Notes: generated by a model not told the origin, from the sequence alone. DNA of 64,000 nucleotides from Panicum virgatum (GCF_016808335.1 NC_053139.1:19158782-19222781), one strand, 5' to 3'; counted from the first letter of the stretch, positions 21,031 through 34,009 are shown. Numbers and translations are program-made.

Positions 21031-24000
21031 ATGGTTCGGAAGAGGTCCAATGTTTGTATTAATATTGACAGTTCTCAAGATTGTGATTCCGTTGAGTCTG
21101 AAGATATATTTGACTCAGAAGATATCTTTGACTCAGAAGATAACCATAGCTGTGCTTCTCATGGAATTGATGTAAGCGCTGCTATTATTATTTTTATAAA
21201 TGTTACTATGTATTTTTTTGTTATGTAATTATATTTTTTTGTCTGCAGCATTCTCATGATGGCGATCATGAAAGTATCAAACGAGCTGCTTATAAGGAAG
21301 TTCTTAAGGATGTGAGTACATTTTATTTTTTTAATTCTTTATTTCTTATTATTTTTAACTTAGCTTTTTACATTATAATTATTTTTTTAGTTTGCAGATA
21401 TCAAAATTTTGAAAAGGAAGCTGGCATTGTCTTTTAGCCGTGAGGTAACTTTTCTTTTTCTTTTTTTTAACTCTGTTCAACTTCTTATTTTTTAGCTCAT
21501 CCTAGAATAATTTTTGTTTTCTCCTTTTGTTAGGAGACTAAATCTATTTCTGTCAAGCCTAGCAAAGATGCTTTCACAAGATTTTCTGTTTCCACTTTCT
21601 CATCTGTTGTTGAATCTCTAACACCTGAGAATAGGAAGGTTATTGAAGATTTTGGCTTTGGCAGTCTACTTCAGTTTGATAGGTGTTTTGAATTCGTGAA
21701 GTGGGTAGCTAGACATGTCAATTACAGATCTGCTGATATTGTTTTCAATGGCAAAGTCATCTCTCTTACCAAAGAATCAGTGCATTTAGTTCTTGGTTTG
21801 CCACTGTCTAACAAGTGTTTTCCTTCGGATCCATCTCTTGGGAAATCAATTGTCTTGTCTAAGTTTGCGAAACAGTCGATCCCACCTATTACATTCTTTT
21901 CTAAAAAGCTCATTGATCATGAAGTGTTGTCAGATGAAGAGATTTTCATATGTTTCATTTTGGTGGCAATGAATAGTTTCCTCTGTTCAAATTTATCATT
22001 GACCCCTAGCCCAAAGTACTTTGGAATTTTTGAAGACATTGGTAATGCTAAGGATCTGGATTGGTGTGGTTTTGTGCTGGACTGGTTGCTTGATGGTGTC
22101 AAAAGCTTCAACAAGGCTAAACATTCTGATGGAGGAGCTCTCCCCGGCTGCCTTTATTGTTTGGCTGTATGTATATTTGATCCATAGCTCTCTTAATTTT
22201 TTTTCTCACCTTTGTTATCTGCTTCTCTAATTTCTGTCAAATTGTTTCTTCTTTTGTATTTTAGGTTTTGTACTTGGATTATGTTGATTTTGGTGCTCGT
22301 CAGGTCCCCTGTCTGTTCCTCGTATTAGTGTTTGGAAAGGCTCAATGATTAGGGATTATGCATATTTTGATTCGAAATCTCCTGGCTGTTATGGGTATCA
22401 CCCACTTCTTGACATTTCTCGTACATGTTTTTCTAAGGTATCATGTTTTTTCAGACTTACTTATCTTACATTTTGTTTGTTTTTTATTATTTTTTATTTT
22501 CTCTACTTTGCAACAAAATATTCTTTTTTATAGGATCTTAGGTTCATTGGCAATCCCGCCTCTCTTTCATTCGGTGATGATTTCAAAGAGAAGCTCGATA
22601 CTTTTGCTTGCTGCACACTCCCTGAAATCTTGAAGATGGATATTTGCAAACTCATTCAAAATCATTGTTTCAATTCTGGCTTATCCATTAATTTGGATGT
22701 CCATTCCGTTAATGCCTTGCCAGATAATCTGAAAAGTTGTTTTTGCAAACAGTTGACTCATGCTTACTCTATTGACTCCCGATCACAACAGTTGGTTTTA
22801 GATCTTATGAAGCTTGTTGCTGATACTATTGCTACTGGTGATGAAAATATTAAAGAGGACAGTTCACAACATGTTAATGCTGCCACCCAACTTCAGAACT
22901 CTCCTAATGTTAAATATCCAGGTAAATTGTTCATTCATTATGCTTTATTCTCATTGTTACTAGTTTTAGTTTGTTCTATAACTTCTTAATTATTTTTTCA
23001 TATATATAGATGCCACCGATCATGTTCACTGCTCCCAACAACACACCTCAAACAAATATGATAACTCTAGTTCAGTTGCAACTACTAGAGTTGGACAGGT
23101 TATTACCTAGCCCCCCTTTTTTGATTCTTTTTTAGTCATTTTAAGTTACTCATGCTATATGATTTTAGTTAATCTTAACCTTTTTTTATTTTTTATCAGG
23201 TCATTTGTTCTCCTCCTGTCTCTGTCTCTGGTGGTACTCCTGTTCATGATTTGAAAAGACCAGTTCCTTTACCCACCCCCAATTTGTCTCGTCCAAATAT
23301 CAACAGTCAGAAAGTGAACGTAAATTTTTTTTTCTCTTGTCTCGGTACTCTATTATTTATTAGGGATATTAAAAAAACTTACTATGTTTGCATATTTTCT
23401 TTTTCCAGCTTGATGCTCCCTGTGTTGCTAGAGTTATGGAGAAGTTGACTAGAAACAGTTAGTTAATTTTGATTTAGTTATATTTTTTTGGTCAGTAGTT
23501 ATGTTTAGTATTCAGTTAATTTTTCATCCCATCTTCTTTTTGCGTTTTAGATTCATCCACCCCCTGTCTGTTCACAAAACGACCCCAAGATTCGTCCCTC
23601 CACCATCTGGCTATCCCCCTACTCGTAAGTTTCTTTTTCTTCTATTTTTTGTTTTTTTACCATAGTGTTATCCTTTTTTCTCCCAAATGCCTGTATCACC
23701 TTTTTATTTGTATGTACATGCAACTTTATCTGTATATATAGTTAACTTTTTTATCTGTATATAGACTTTATTTGTATATACAGTCAGCTTTATTTGTTCT
23801 ATAATTTTTCAGCTATATGTTCATGTTAGCTTTTTCATCCCTTCGTCGCTAGGATATTAGAAGCTTCTTTTTTTCATATTTTTTTTATAATACCCCCCTA
23901 TAGCTGCCTTTCTTGCCCCCCATTCATCTGATGTTTTGACTTTTATATAATTGCAGATCCTCTATATCGTTCTATAAGCCAAAAGCATGATTCTACAACA

Positions 24001-26290
24001 CCTCTTGTTGATCCATCAAATTCTGACCGTCCTAAACGTTTGAAGAAATCAGATAATTCTGAAGTTGATGGGGATTCTCCCGGTGATGTTTTCTTGATTG
24101 ATATTGAAAACAGATGTCCCTGATTCAATTTCACCCTCCCCAGTTCCTGGAATGCGTAGATTTTCATTTCACTGGGTATGAGCTTTTTTTAATTGTAATT
24201 ATTTGCTTTTTTTCAATCTTTCCCTAATTCCCTTTGTATTGTTTTACTCGTTTCTGTAGAAATCATCTGGAAAAGAGAATATCCCTCCTGCTTCTCCCCA
24301 TAGAGTATGCCATTTTTCTTTTCTCCTTCTTCAATTGGTATTTTAAATTTTGTTTTTCCTATCTTTTTTTTAACCATCTGCCAGACTCCTATTGTGATGC
24401 AAACATTGGATTCCACTCCTCATTCATCACCAAGGTCAAAGTTCAGTGGCTTCAAAGAAAATAAAGAATCATCTCCTAAAGTATGTTCTTTTTTTTGTTC
24501 TCCCCATTAATGTTCCTGTATTGACATTCTAATAATTGTTGTTCATATTTTGGCTCTCAATAATGTATGTTCTTTTTTATGATTGTTTCAGGTCTGCCCA
24601 GATATCGAGATTATCGATGAGACAACTTTATCTGACACTGTCATTCGAATGACTAAAAGATCTGATGAGATTTATAATTCCAATCTTCAGAAATCTGGAA
24701 ACAATGCAAATATATCTTCAGGTGCTGGTTGTTCTGGCCATCATTTCAATCATCAGTTCTCTGTACTCTCTCAGCAACACAGGAGATCTGATTTAATAAC
24801 TGGTGGCAAATTGCCTATTCATGGTCCGAGGAGGTTTTCAAAACCAGCCCCCATTTCAAACAGTGGCTTTGTTCCTGCTTCTAACGTTTTTGCTATTTCT
24901 AAGTCTGAGGTTGAGAATTATAACATCATTTGTAAATTGGCTTCATCTTAGTACCAATGGTTTGTATTCCATTTATATCTTCATTTGTTCAGTTTTTTTT
25001 TCTTGTTGCTCCTAATGAAGCCTGCAGGCCTTCTTTGGTTAAGTCTTTTTCCATGATTTTTTTTCAAATTCTTTTTTTCAGTGAGGATGCTGTTAATATC
25101 TTTGGAGTTCGATGCACGTTCTGGTCTCTTGGCGATTCATTGAAGCCTGGTGGTTTCGTCAAGTCTTTTGTTGTTTCTGCTTTTTGCTTCAGTCTGTTCC
25201 AAAAGCCCAATGGCCATCCTGACAGTTCAAAGAGGCATTATTTCTTCCCAAACATTGCTGTAAGTTCTCAAACAATTTTTTAAAGCCCTTTTTGAGTTTG
25301 TTATTGAATTACTTCCTTTTCATTCATTATTAATTTTTAAATTTTGATATGTTAGTATAATCTGTTGAAGGACTATGATGAAGCAGATCAACAGGTTTTG
25401 TCTCGTGCTTTTACTAAATCTTCCAAAGCCAGACCTCTTAATCATTCTAATATGGTTAGTATTTTTATTACTTTTAACTAATTTTTAAAATTTATATACC
25501 TATTCATTTTTATTTTGTTTCATTTAATTGTCTTCAATTTGTTCTACTTCAGTTGTTCTATCCAACTTGCTTCAAAGACCATTGGTTTGTATTCATAGTC
25601 GATCTAAAGGACAGAAAGTATGTCATCCTTGACTCTTTGCATAAGCAAAATGATGATTTTCAAGTTTTTATTCGTGAAAGATTGGTTAGTATTCTTGTTT
25701 TTCCTATTATATTTGTTATCCCCCTCCCACATCATCTATGAATTTTCGCATTTATCTTGTAATGACAATTTCTTTCTTCAATATTTTTTATACAGAGATC
25801 ATCTTTTCAGCATCAATGGGAGAAGTACATGTAGGCGGGCATGGGTTTCAATGATTTTGATTTTGTATACCCTGCCGTCCCCGAACAACCTCTTGATAAC
25901 AAGTTAGTATATAGTATTTCTAATTATTTTTGGTGCATTTTGAGTGTATTTTATGAGATTTTGTTCAATGTTTTTCATGTTGCTCTCTATTTGTGCACTG
26001 CAACACCGATTCCGGGATATATGCAATGATGTTCATTGAACACTGGACCTCACGAATATTTGCTCTGCGTTGTACATTCAGTCAGAAGGACATTCCAAAT
26101 ATAAGGATCAAGATTGCCAATGATTTGGTTTTCCAACCAAAAAATTCTGGAATGAAGCATCGTGTCTCTGATTTCAGAAAGGTTATATTTTTCTCTACCT
26201 CTATCTTTCATCCTCTTCCCGTCTTTTCCATTTTTTTATACTTCCTGTTTTTAATTTTGCTTGTAATGCTATTTTTTGCAGGATCATTAA
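21031..26290 (+). pseudogene. Ulp1-peptidase-like gene of the MULE (KIU-type), multi-exon, probably inactive
   Basis: Exons with GT/AG borders include 21031-21171 (MVRKRSNVCINIDSS), 21249-21311, 21391-21444, 21534-22166, 22265-22437, 22534-22921, 23010-23098 and 23200-23319. Further exons run to a stop at 26290. Exon 21534-22166 has an N-terminal domain (FNGKVISLTKESVHLVLGLP) resembling the plant mobile domain. The C-terminal Ulp1/C48 fold shows DHWFVFIVDLKDRKYVILDS (His and Asp of the triad, exon from 25553) and NTDSGIYAMMFIEHW near 26010, where the catalytic Cys of D-C-G is Ser. Ulp1 proteins remove SUMO or related modifiers. Defects: one-base shift in exon 22265-22437, TAG after EKYM (about 25833), and no AG acceptor before CNTDSG. 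Confidence 0.75.
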
Positions 26291-26712
26291 AATGACAGCA
26301 TTGTTCCTAGATAAATAATACCATGTATAAGCTAGTAGAAGCATGGTAGATTTTTAAGTACTGTTTTTTCAGTCGTCACAAGTCTGTAGTGCTCAGGTTT
26401 ACAACTTTTTGTAACAGAATAGATGAATGTCAATGCAACAGATCACCCCCCCCCCCATCTATGAACTCTCTATTACATGGACTTTTGCTCCTTTATATAT
26501 ATGTCTGTGCTGTCTATATATTTTTTTGAATATGCTTCATGTCTTCCTTCTCCTTCCTTTTCCCATTTACTTTTTGTCTCAAGATCCTTCAGCTTCTGGT
26601 TGGATCACTGTGCGGACCCTCTTTTTGCTTTTCGCGACTGGACCTGCAAAATTCAGTTTGTATTAATATATTTCAGTTAATAGTTTTATTTCCCTATATC
26701 TATTTTTTTTGT
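26291..26712. other. Intergenic space between the two convergent MULE genes
   Basis: No coding sequence supported. It holds the 3' ends of both MULE transcripts. A C10 run lies near 26448. Confidence 0.5.
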
Positions 26713-29430
26713 TCACACATGTGGCTTACTTGATGTTTGTTGTTGTTTTTTGTTCTTCTTTGCGGCTGCCTTGGCCATTTTAGCCCTTTCCTGTTCCACC
26801 AGTGGTTTTAACCTTGTTGGGTTTTTTGGTCTCCCCTTTTGTTGTATCCTTTTTGGATCCTGAAGAATAACTATCTCTCCCACGTTGTTTGAAATTGATC
26901 CTCCATCATCGTGATGTATTTCTGACTGTTCAGTTATCACTAATGTTGTTTGTCTTTCTTTCTCTTCCAACAAGAAGTCCAAATGTTTGTTCAGTCTTTC
27001 AAACTCTTCATCCAGGTATTGCATCCCTTCTTTTGTTTTTGCTCCTTTTGATGTCAATAATGCAGCTTTTCTTGACAGCATGTTGAACCTTAGCAATTCA
27101 TGCGTAGCATTCCCGTCAATATCTTTCGGAATATGAAATTTCTTTTCCTTCTTCCTCCAGCGGTCTATAAAATATTTCTCTGATATTTTATTAATTTCCT
27201 CTTCAACTATCACTTTCAGGATGTGAGCACATAGGATCCCGTCCTTGTTGAATTTTCCGCAGATGCAACTGAATTCCTCACAACCCTCTGTAAGGTCAGT
27301 AAGGACTATATATTTCCTTATCCTCTCTCTTTTTCAGCTGATTTGCTTTATACCATACTTCAAAGCACCGCCCCTTTTCTGTTTCCTTGTATTTGTACAT
27401 TTTTGTCTGCCTAAGCTGATTTGAAAATTTGATATATATGTTCCTATTATATAACTCCACAGCTTGCTGTTCAATAGTGTAACCATACTGTATCTCCTTT
27501 GGCATTTTCTGCTTGTTGAAATTGTCCTCAATTTCTTCCTTATTCTTTATTGTATCCACAATTTTTTTGGTACTCCCTCAGAAAACTGACTATGCTATAT
27601 GTAGGCCCGACATTATCTTTGAACCGAGCATTTGTCCCTTCACTCCTCCCGGTGCTTTGTATGAATGGGAAGAAATCATTTTTGAAGTACACTGGTATGA
27701 TTCTTTTTCTTGTCTCCCACATCTTATTGAAATATTTGTTCTTCTCGAGTTTGTACTCTGCAATCATCCCCTGCCATAACATCTCAAATTCATCTTCCGT
27801 TACCGAGAAGTAGACTATATCTTCAAATTTTTCTGGTAGTCCTTTATTGACTGCAAAGCATCTTAGATTTTTGTTGTAGCACTTTGATTTGATATGGAAA
27901 AAGCAATTTCTATGCTTTGAGTTTGGAAAAACCTTTTCTATCGCAGACCTCATTGCTTTGTCTTGATCGATTTTGGATGCTTGCCCCCCCCCCCCATTGA
28001 TTCAAGAAATGTCTCAAAAATCCACTTGAATGTTTCTGTTGTTTCATCTGACAGAAAGGCACAACCAAGCAAGCTTGTATGTGCATGTCCAGTTATTCCA
28101 ACAAATGGTGCAAAAGGAAGATTATATCTATTAGTCATGTAAGTTGTGTCAAAACTAATACAATCCCCATATTCCGCATACCACTTTAATGATATTCCTT
28201 CTCTCCAAAAGATATTTTTCACTTTCATGTCATTGTCCACTTGAAATCTGAAATAGAATGTTGAATCTTGCATCTTCCTTTTCCTAAAATATTCCATTGC
28301 CTGAGTCATATCATTGCCCGTCACTTCTCTGTTAATTTTTGTACGCATATTCTGTACATTCTTTGTCTTGTATGGGAGAGCTGTCAATCCTCCTCTTAGG
28401 TATGATAGTATAGCTATCATTTTCCTTGTTGGAATGTTGTTATCATTTAATGTCCTTATTATGCCTTTCTCCATGTTAGTCATATATTTCCTCCCACTGA
28501 ACAATTGGTTTCTATCCTTTGGACTTAACTCATGGTTGTGCTCTAAATCCAGTCTTATCACTTTCCATATCCCTGCTATTACTTTCACCACCATGACACA
28601 CTTGCAATCAGTTCTGACTTGCACATTTGTTTTTCTTTTAGCTTTGTCATCATTACTTGCCTCTCGCAGCAATGTTTCATCCGCTAGCTCTATCTGTTCT
28701 TCCTTTTTTGATTGCTTCCCATACCTATGACATTTCATTTCTTGTTTGTAGATCTCATTGTTCTTCTTCTTAGCTGATGTTCTAGCAACATGTGCAACCA
28801 CAACTTCAAATCCTGCAAGGAACCCATAGAATGAGAAGAAATGGTGAGCTGCATCCCTATCTTTGAATTCCATTCCAATCTGAGATGTGTACTTGCTGTC
28901 AATATCTACATTGTTCCCTTCAGATGCCGCTTGCTTCTCTTTGCGAATGAATTCTTCCACTTCTTCCTCGGTGAGTTCCTGACTTCCATTCAGTTCTGCC
29001 TCATTTTTATTTTCATCTGAACCATTGAATTCTTTTCCAGCATTGCTTCCTAATGTCTTCATGATTTGTCCTCCAGCAATCTGTTAGTATAATGTACTTT
29101 GTAATTCTCATATTTCTTAATTTGGTCTTTAATAATTCAGGAAGGAATTGACAAATGCTTTGATTGTAAAACTAATTTCCATTTACCTGCTCTAACTGCA
29201 TTGATTCAAAGAGATCCTGATTGCATATAGCATCATCATTCAACAATTCACTTTCTTGATCTTCTTCTCTTTCGATTCCATCAATCTGCAATAGATTAGT
29301 TTTTATTTATCATTATTTTCATTAGCATTAATACTTCATTTTTATTTTAAAATTGTTATTTTACCTGCCCAACTGTTACTGATGCACTTGTTCCACCCTC
29401 TTGTTCGTCATATCTTCTGGTGTTTGTCAT
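26713..29430 (-). pseudogene. FAR1/MULE-type transposase with SWIM zinc finger, frameshifted
   Basis: Main exon starts at 29080 after an AG acceptor. Domains in order: FAR1 DNA-binding domain (FYGFLAGFEVVVAHV...MKCHRYGKQ, then C-K-C and HNHELSP), MULE DDE core with SFDTTYMTN (first Asp), KIDQDKAMRSAI (second Asp), HRNCFFHI, and STGRSEGTNARF (Glu), then SWIM finger CICGKFNKDGILCAH near 27220-27270, ending at 26713. Upstream in-frame exons with GT/AG borders lie at about 29189-29290 and 29366-29430, and possibly up to 30.0 kb. The frame is broken at a C12 run (27984-27995), at a T7 run near 27562 and near 27315. Such proteins cut MULE ends. The FHY3/FAR1 light regulators descend from this family, but this copy sits in a transposon. 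Confidence 0.87.
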
Positions 29431-31350
29431 AGGTGTCTCCCAAAACTATAAATTCATTAATTCCTCGATTCCTTCATCATCTTGTCGCAGTTTCTGAAGT
29501 TGTGTCTCCTGCACTTAAGTGTTAACTGAATTTTGTTCTATAATTGTTAAATATATGTTCATTCACCGATTTCTACTTGTGTACCTCATAGTTGAAGCTC
29601 CCTGTGAGCATATCCATATAAGATCTTTCCTTTACCTAATAGATACAGTCAGATGCACAAAAAATTTACATTATTAGTGTAACTGTCATTTGTTTGGAAT
29701 CTCACTGTAACTTAGTTTTTGTACTTGTTTTATAAATTTTTCATACCTGACCATTGCTTGCATTGCAGACTTCTTCTTGAGAATTTCTTATTTGTTCCAA
29801 CATCAATCCTGTGTAAAATCCCTGTTCAAAACAAAGTGTTATGATTTGTCTAATTGATTTGCTCACTGTTTTACAATACTTGTTGACACTGTATTTTTAC
29901 CATTCCAGAGTTGCTCATATTTTCAAATCTCAGATCTGCTACCTCATTGAATATATCTTCTGAGATTGAACTATCTGTCATTAGATTCTTTGCTTTTTCC
30001 ACTTGATAGACTTCAATCTGTCAAAGAATAGTTTTATTGTAATGTCAGATAACAGTTATGATTACTCTTTAAGGATATTATACAAATCCTTGCCTCATTA
30101 TAGCTGTTTCGATTTGTTTGCATGTCTTTTATGTTCTCCTTCTGTGATTCTCGAACAGATTACATTTGGCCTTCCAAATTTGTGCTTCTTGTGTCAACTA
30201 ATATTTCTTCCTGCAAAATAGTTCAGTTCAATAAAGTTAATACTCTATAGTGTGATCAGAATATTCCTTGTTTTTTTTCAAACTTGTTTTCTACCCTTGA
30301 CGTTGCTTCAATTTGTGCTATCATATATATTTCTGCTAATAATAGTCATTGCTGCTGTTGAAACTTGTTCATGCAATTCAATCTAAAATTGTAATATCTG
30401 ATTTCTGTTCCATAGGAATCAAAGTCTATATTCTACCAAGAACTGATACAATGTATGAAAGTAACTTTAGCTCTACCCTTTTTTCTTCGTACATACTGAC
30501 CTGAATTGAATTAGTTTAACTTGTTGTTTGCTCCTGATGTGGTGTGTTGATGTGTTGGAGATCCTTCTCTGGCCATCTGTTCCAGACTTGGTGCTTCGAT
30601 TCCCTTTGTCTGGTGGCTCCTGGGAGATCTGGTTCATCTTGATCTCCTTGAAGCAAAAGTCGCCAGACCCTCTTGTTCTTGTGATGATGGATTCACGTGT
30701 TCCCCAACAGAAAAGGTACTTTTCTTCTACTCCTCTGCTCTTTTCCTTTTTTCCGAACACCTTATTCTTGTGCGGCAAGTTGATCTTTTTCTCTGTTAAT
30801 TTGGCAAGCCCAATAATCTGGAGGCCCATTTATTTAATTGGGCTGGTTTTCTATTTTTCGTTATTTCTTTTGATTTGGACCGGCTAGTTTACCCCCATTT
30901 ATCTGATTTGGACTGTGCTTCTATTTATTTTCCTTCCTATTGTTTTTGCGTGGGCTCTGTTTCTGTTTTTTCTTTTCATTTGGGCTTTTTTCTTTTGTTT
31001 TTGTGTGGTATTTTGGTTTTTGTATTTGGTTTTTTGTGTTTTTGTTTTTGAAATTATATATATATTTCGTAATTTTATCTTGTAATTAATTTTTTCTTTT
31101 CGTCTTTTGTTTTTGTGTGGTATTTTGCTTTTGTTTTATTCTTTTGTTTTTTGTGTGGTATTTTTTATTATTTCTTTTATTTCTCAGTTTTGTTTTATTC
31201 TTTTCTTCTTTTGTTTTTGTGTGGTATTTTGTTTTTTTATTATTATTTATTTGGTTTATTTTTTATAGTATTTTGTATTTTATATTCTTTTTTTATTTAT
31301 TTTCTTCTGGTTTTTTTGGCTGTCATTGATCTCAGATCGGATGGTTACAA
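29431..31350 (-). other. 5' region of the MULE transposase gene and MULE right end
   Basis: Several short stretches on the minus strand look like small exons or leader. One stop (TAG near 29450) lies in an otherwise open reading. No domain recognised. 30990-31330 is strongly T-rich, with the phrase TTTTTGTGTGGTATTTTG recurring near 31000, 31110, 31150 and 31215. Confidence 0.45.
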
Positions 31351-31459
31351 ATTTTAGGTGAGGACACCCTATGTTTCACTCAGTTTTTCCCAAATTCTAG
31401 GTGATACAAACGATCAAAACACTGTGTTCGACTGTCTCAGATCACTAAAGTTAGCCATA

Positions 31460-34009
31460 GATGGACCCTTTCGTTTTGAATCAATCTGGCCAAAGTTTCA
31501 AGGTTACTTGGAAATGATAGCACAAGCTTGGTCCATCCAGCCCCCCGCGAATGTTGACGCCTGCCGGGTCTTAGACTTCAAGCTAAGAAATACAGCTAGG
31601 CATCTTCAGAGTTGGAGTGCTAAATTTGTTGGTGGAGTCAGGTTGCAGCTAGCTATTGCGCGGGTGCAGCTATTGAGGCTTGAAAGGGCACAAGACATTC
31701 GTCCATTGTCGAATGATAAACAGTCACTGCGGGTAGACCTGAAACTTCGCTCACTGGGTTTGGCTTCTAGGGCCCGCACAATCGCGAGGCAACGTTCCAG
31801 GCTGTTGTTTCTTGAAGCAGGGGATGCTAATACGAAATTCTTCCTGTTACAAGCCTGTCATCGCAGTCGGAAAAATTTCATAGATGAGATCCAAGTCCAG
31901 GGGGCGCTTGTGGTGACAGAGGAGGCCAAGGCCTCTGTTTTCTTCCAGCATTACCAGCAAGTTCTGGGTCAGGAGTTTACAAGAGTGCATAACATTAACT
32001 TCGATCTGCTGGGCCTATTGCCGGTTGATCTGCAAGCTTTAGACTGTTGCTTCTCCATCGATGAAATCTGGAATGTTATCAGAGAGATGCCTTCAGAGAA
32101 AGCGCCAGGTCCTGATGGTTTCACAGGCTTATTTTACAAAACAGCATGGTCGGTCATCAAGGAGGATGTGGTCAGGGCGCTCAATGCCTTTTGGTCCCGT
32201 GACTGTCGCAGTTTATTCCTTCTTAATGATGCATATATGGTACTTCTGAAAAAGAAGATAAATGCCACAACCGTCAGTGACTTTCGGCCTATTAGTCTGA
32301 TTCACAGTTATAGCAAGCTTCTAACCAAGATGTTAGCGATGAGGTTGGCACCCTTCCTGCAGCAGCTAGTTCAGTCGAACCAATGTGCTTTCATCAAAGG
32401 AAGATCCATCCATGATGCGTTTAGAGTGGTACAACTCACTTGCAAGCTTCTACACAGACGCAAACTGCCGGCTGTCTTAATCAAACTGGACATTTCAAAA
32501 GCTTTCGACAGTGTTGCTTGGCCATTTCTGATTGAACTCCTGTCCTCTCTGGGTTTCAGTAGGCAGTGGTGCGATTGGATATCTGCCTTGTTATCCACTT
32601 CCAGCACCAAGATCTTGCTTAATGGCCAACCAGGTAGAAGGATATGTCATGCTCGTGGGCTTCGACAGGGTGACCCTCTTTCTCCAATGTTATTTGTTCT
32701 GGTCATGGAAGTAATGAATGGACTGATCAGGACAGCAGATGAGAGGGGTTTCCTCACTCCCCTAGGACACCCAGCGATCAAATGCAGAACAACAGTTTAT
32801 GCAGATGACCTGATGGTTTTCTTTGTACCAAATAGGAGGGACATTCTGGTCTTAAAGGCTATCCTGGAAACTTTTGCTGGTGCATCTGGATTGACAACGA
32901 ACCTGGGAAAGTGTTCTGCAACGCCAATTGCATGCTCTGAAGTAGAGATTGAACTGGTGCGCTCGACTTTAGGATGCCAGATCACCAACCTGCCATGCAC
33001 ATATATGGGTATTCCTCTATCAGCTTACCGTCTCAAGAGGTCGGATGAACAGCCACTCATTGATAAAATAGCTGCAAGAATTCCAAGTTGGAAGGGGAAG
33101 ATGCTCAACTTGGCGGGCAGAGCAACTTTGTTCAAGTCAACTTTATCTACTTTGTCCACTCATGTGGCCATATCTATTGGTCTTTCATCCTGGGCCTTAG
33201 CGTCTATTGACAGGCTGCGGCGTGCTTTCTTATGGTGTGGTACTGACAAGGTGGTATCTGGGAGTTGCAGAGTGGCTTGGCCGGTGGTCTGTAGACCGCT
33301 AGAGCTGGGTGGTCTAGGTATAACTGACCTGAAGATGTTTGGTATAGCTCTGCGTACACATTGGCTTTGGCTACAAAGTAATGGATCGACTTCTCTATGG
33401 AGTGGTCTCCCACGTGATGCAGATCATAAGGTGCAAGCGCTGTTCAGAGTCTCTACAACAATGATTCTAGGAGATGGCACAACGGCTCTCTTCTGGACGG
33501 ATAACTGGCTAAATGGATCTTGCATTGAATTCCTAGCACCGTCCTTGTTCAAGGCCGTCACCACCATTGGTCGGAAGAAATGTGTTCGGGATGCACTCCA
33601 TGGGGAGGCCTGGGCAATGGACATTCAAGGAGCGCTCACAGTACAACTGATTGTGGAATACCTGAATATATGGGAAATGATCAGAGGCATTACGCTTCAA
33701 GTAGACATCGCGGATCGGTTGGTGTGGCGCTGGTCTACGAATGGTGATTTCTCCTCCTCCTCGGCCTATAAAGCTTGCTTTACAGGCAGCACGTTATTCC
33801 TGGGAGCAAAGTACCTCTGGAAGGCGAAAGTTCCCCCAGAGTCAAATATTTTGCTTGGCTGGCTTTGCATAATCGTTGCTGGACGGGAGATCGCCGGCGT
33901 CGCCATGGGTTGCAAGCGTCTGACTCTTGTGTGTTGTGCGATCAAGACGTGGAATCAATTGACCACCTGCTATTGGGCTGTTCATACTCTAGGCAAGTAT
34001 GGTGGTTAG
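31460..34009 (+). pseudogene. LINE ORF2, reverse transcriptase domain
   Basis: The reading resumes after the MULE at about PFRFESIWPKFQGYLEMI (near 31460). Motifs in order: GDANTKFFLLQACHRSRKN, PSEKAPGPDGFTGLFYK, DFRPISLIHSYSKL, NQCAFIKGRSIHD, VLIKLDISKAFDSV (first catalytic Asp), RGLRQGDPLSPMLFVLVM, and TVYADDLMVFF (YADD catalytic pair, near 32800). The open frame before 31460 is MULE or junction sequence rather than LINE. RT copies the LINE RNA at the nicked target. This stretch is open for about 2.5 kb, the best-preserved part of the element. Confidence 0.93.

Larger units (their letters stand above)
19320..31450. mobile_element. Mutator-like element (MULE) carrying a Ulp1-like gene, inserted in LINE ORF2
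   Basis: This is the DNA between the endonuclease and RT parts of the LINE. It holds a FAR1-type MULE transposase on the minus strand and, convergent to it, a multi-exon Ulp1-peptidase-like gene on the plus strand. MULEs with Ulp1-like genes and weak or absent terminal repeats (Kaonashi-type) are established in plants. Ends are uncertain by tens of bases. A weak inverted similarity exists between ACTTGAGTGATT near 19325 and the complement of the sequence near 31445 (ACTTTAGTGATC). I could not find a clean 9-bp target duplication. Confidence 0.8.

Noticed and set aside
27950..29062. Host FAR1/FHY3-type transcription factor gene
   Set aside because: It keeps the full MULE DDE motifs, sits within an insertion that splits a LINE, and pairs with a Ulp1-like gene, so it is a transposase.
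31358..31459. Reading the RT frame as starting at 31358
   Set aside because: The first 30 or so codons do not match LINE ORF2 and lie in or next to the MULE end; LINE similarity starts at PFRFESIW.
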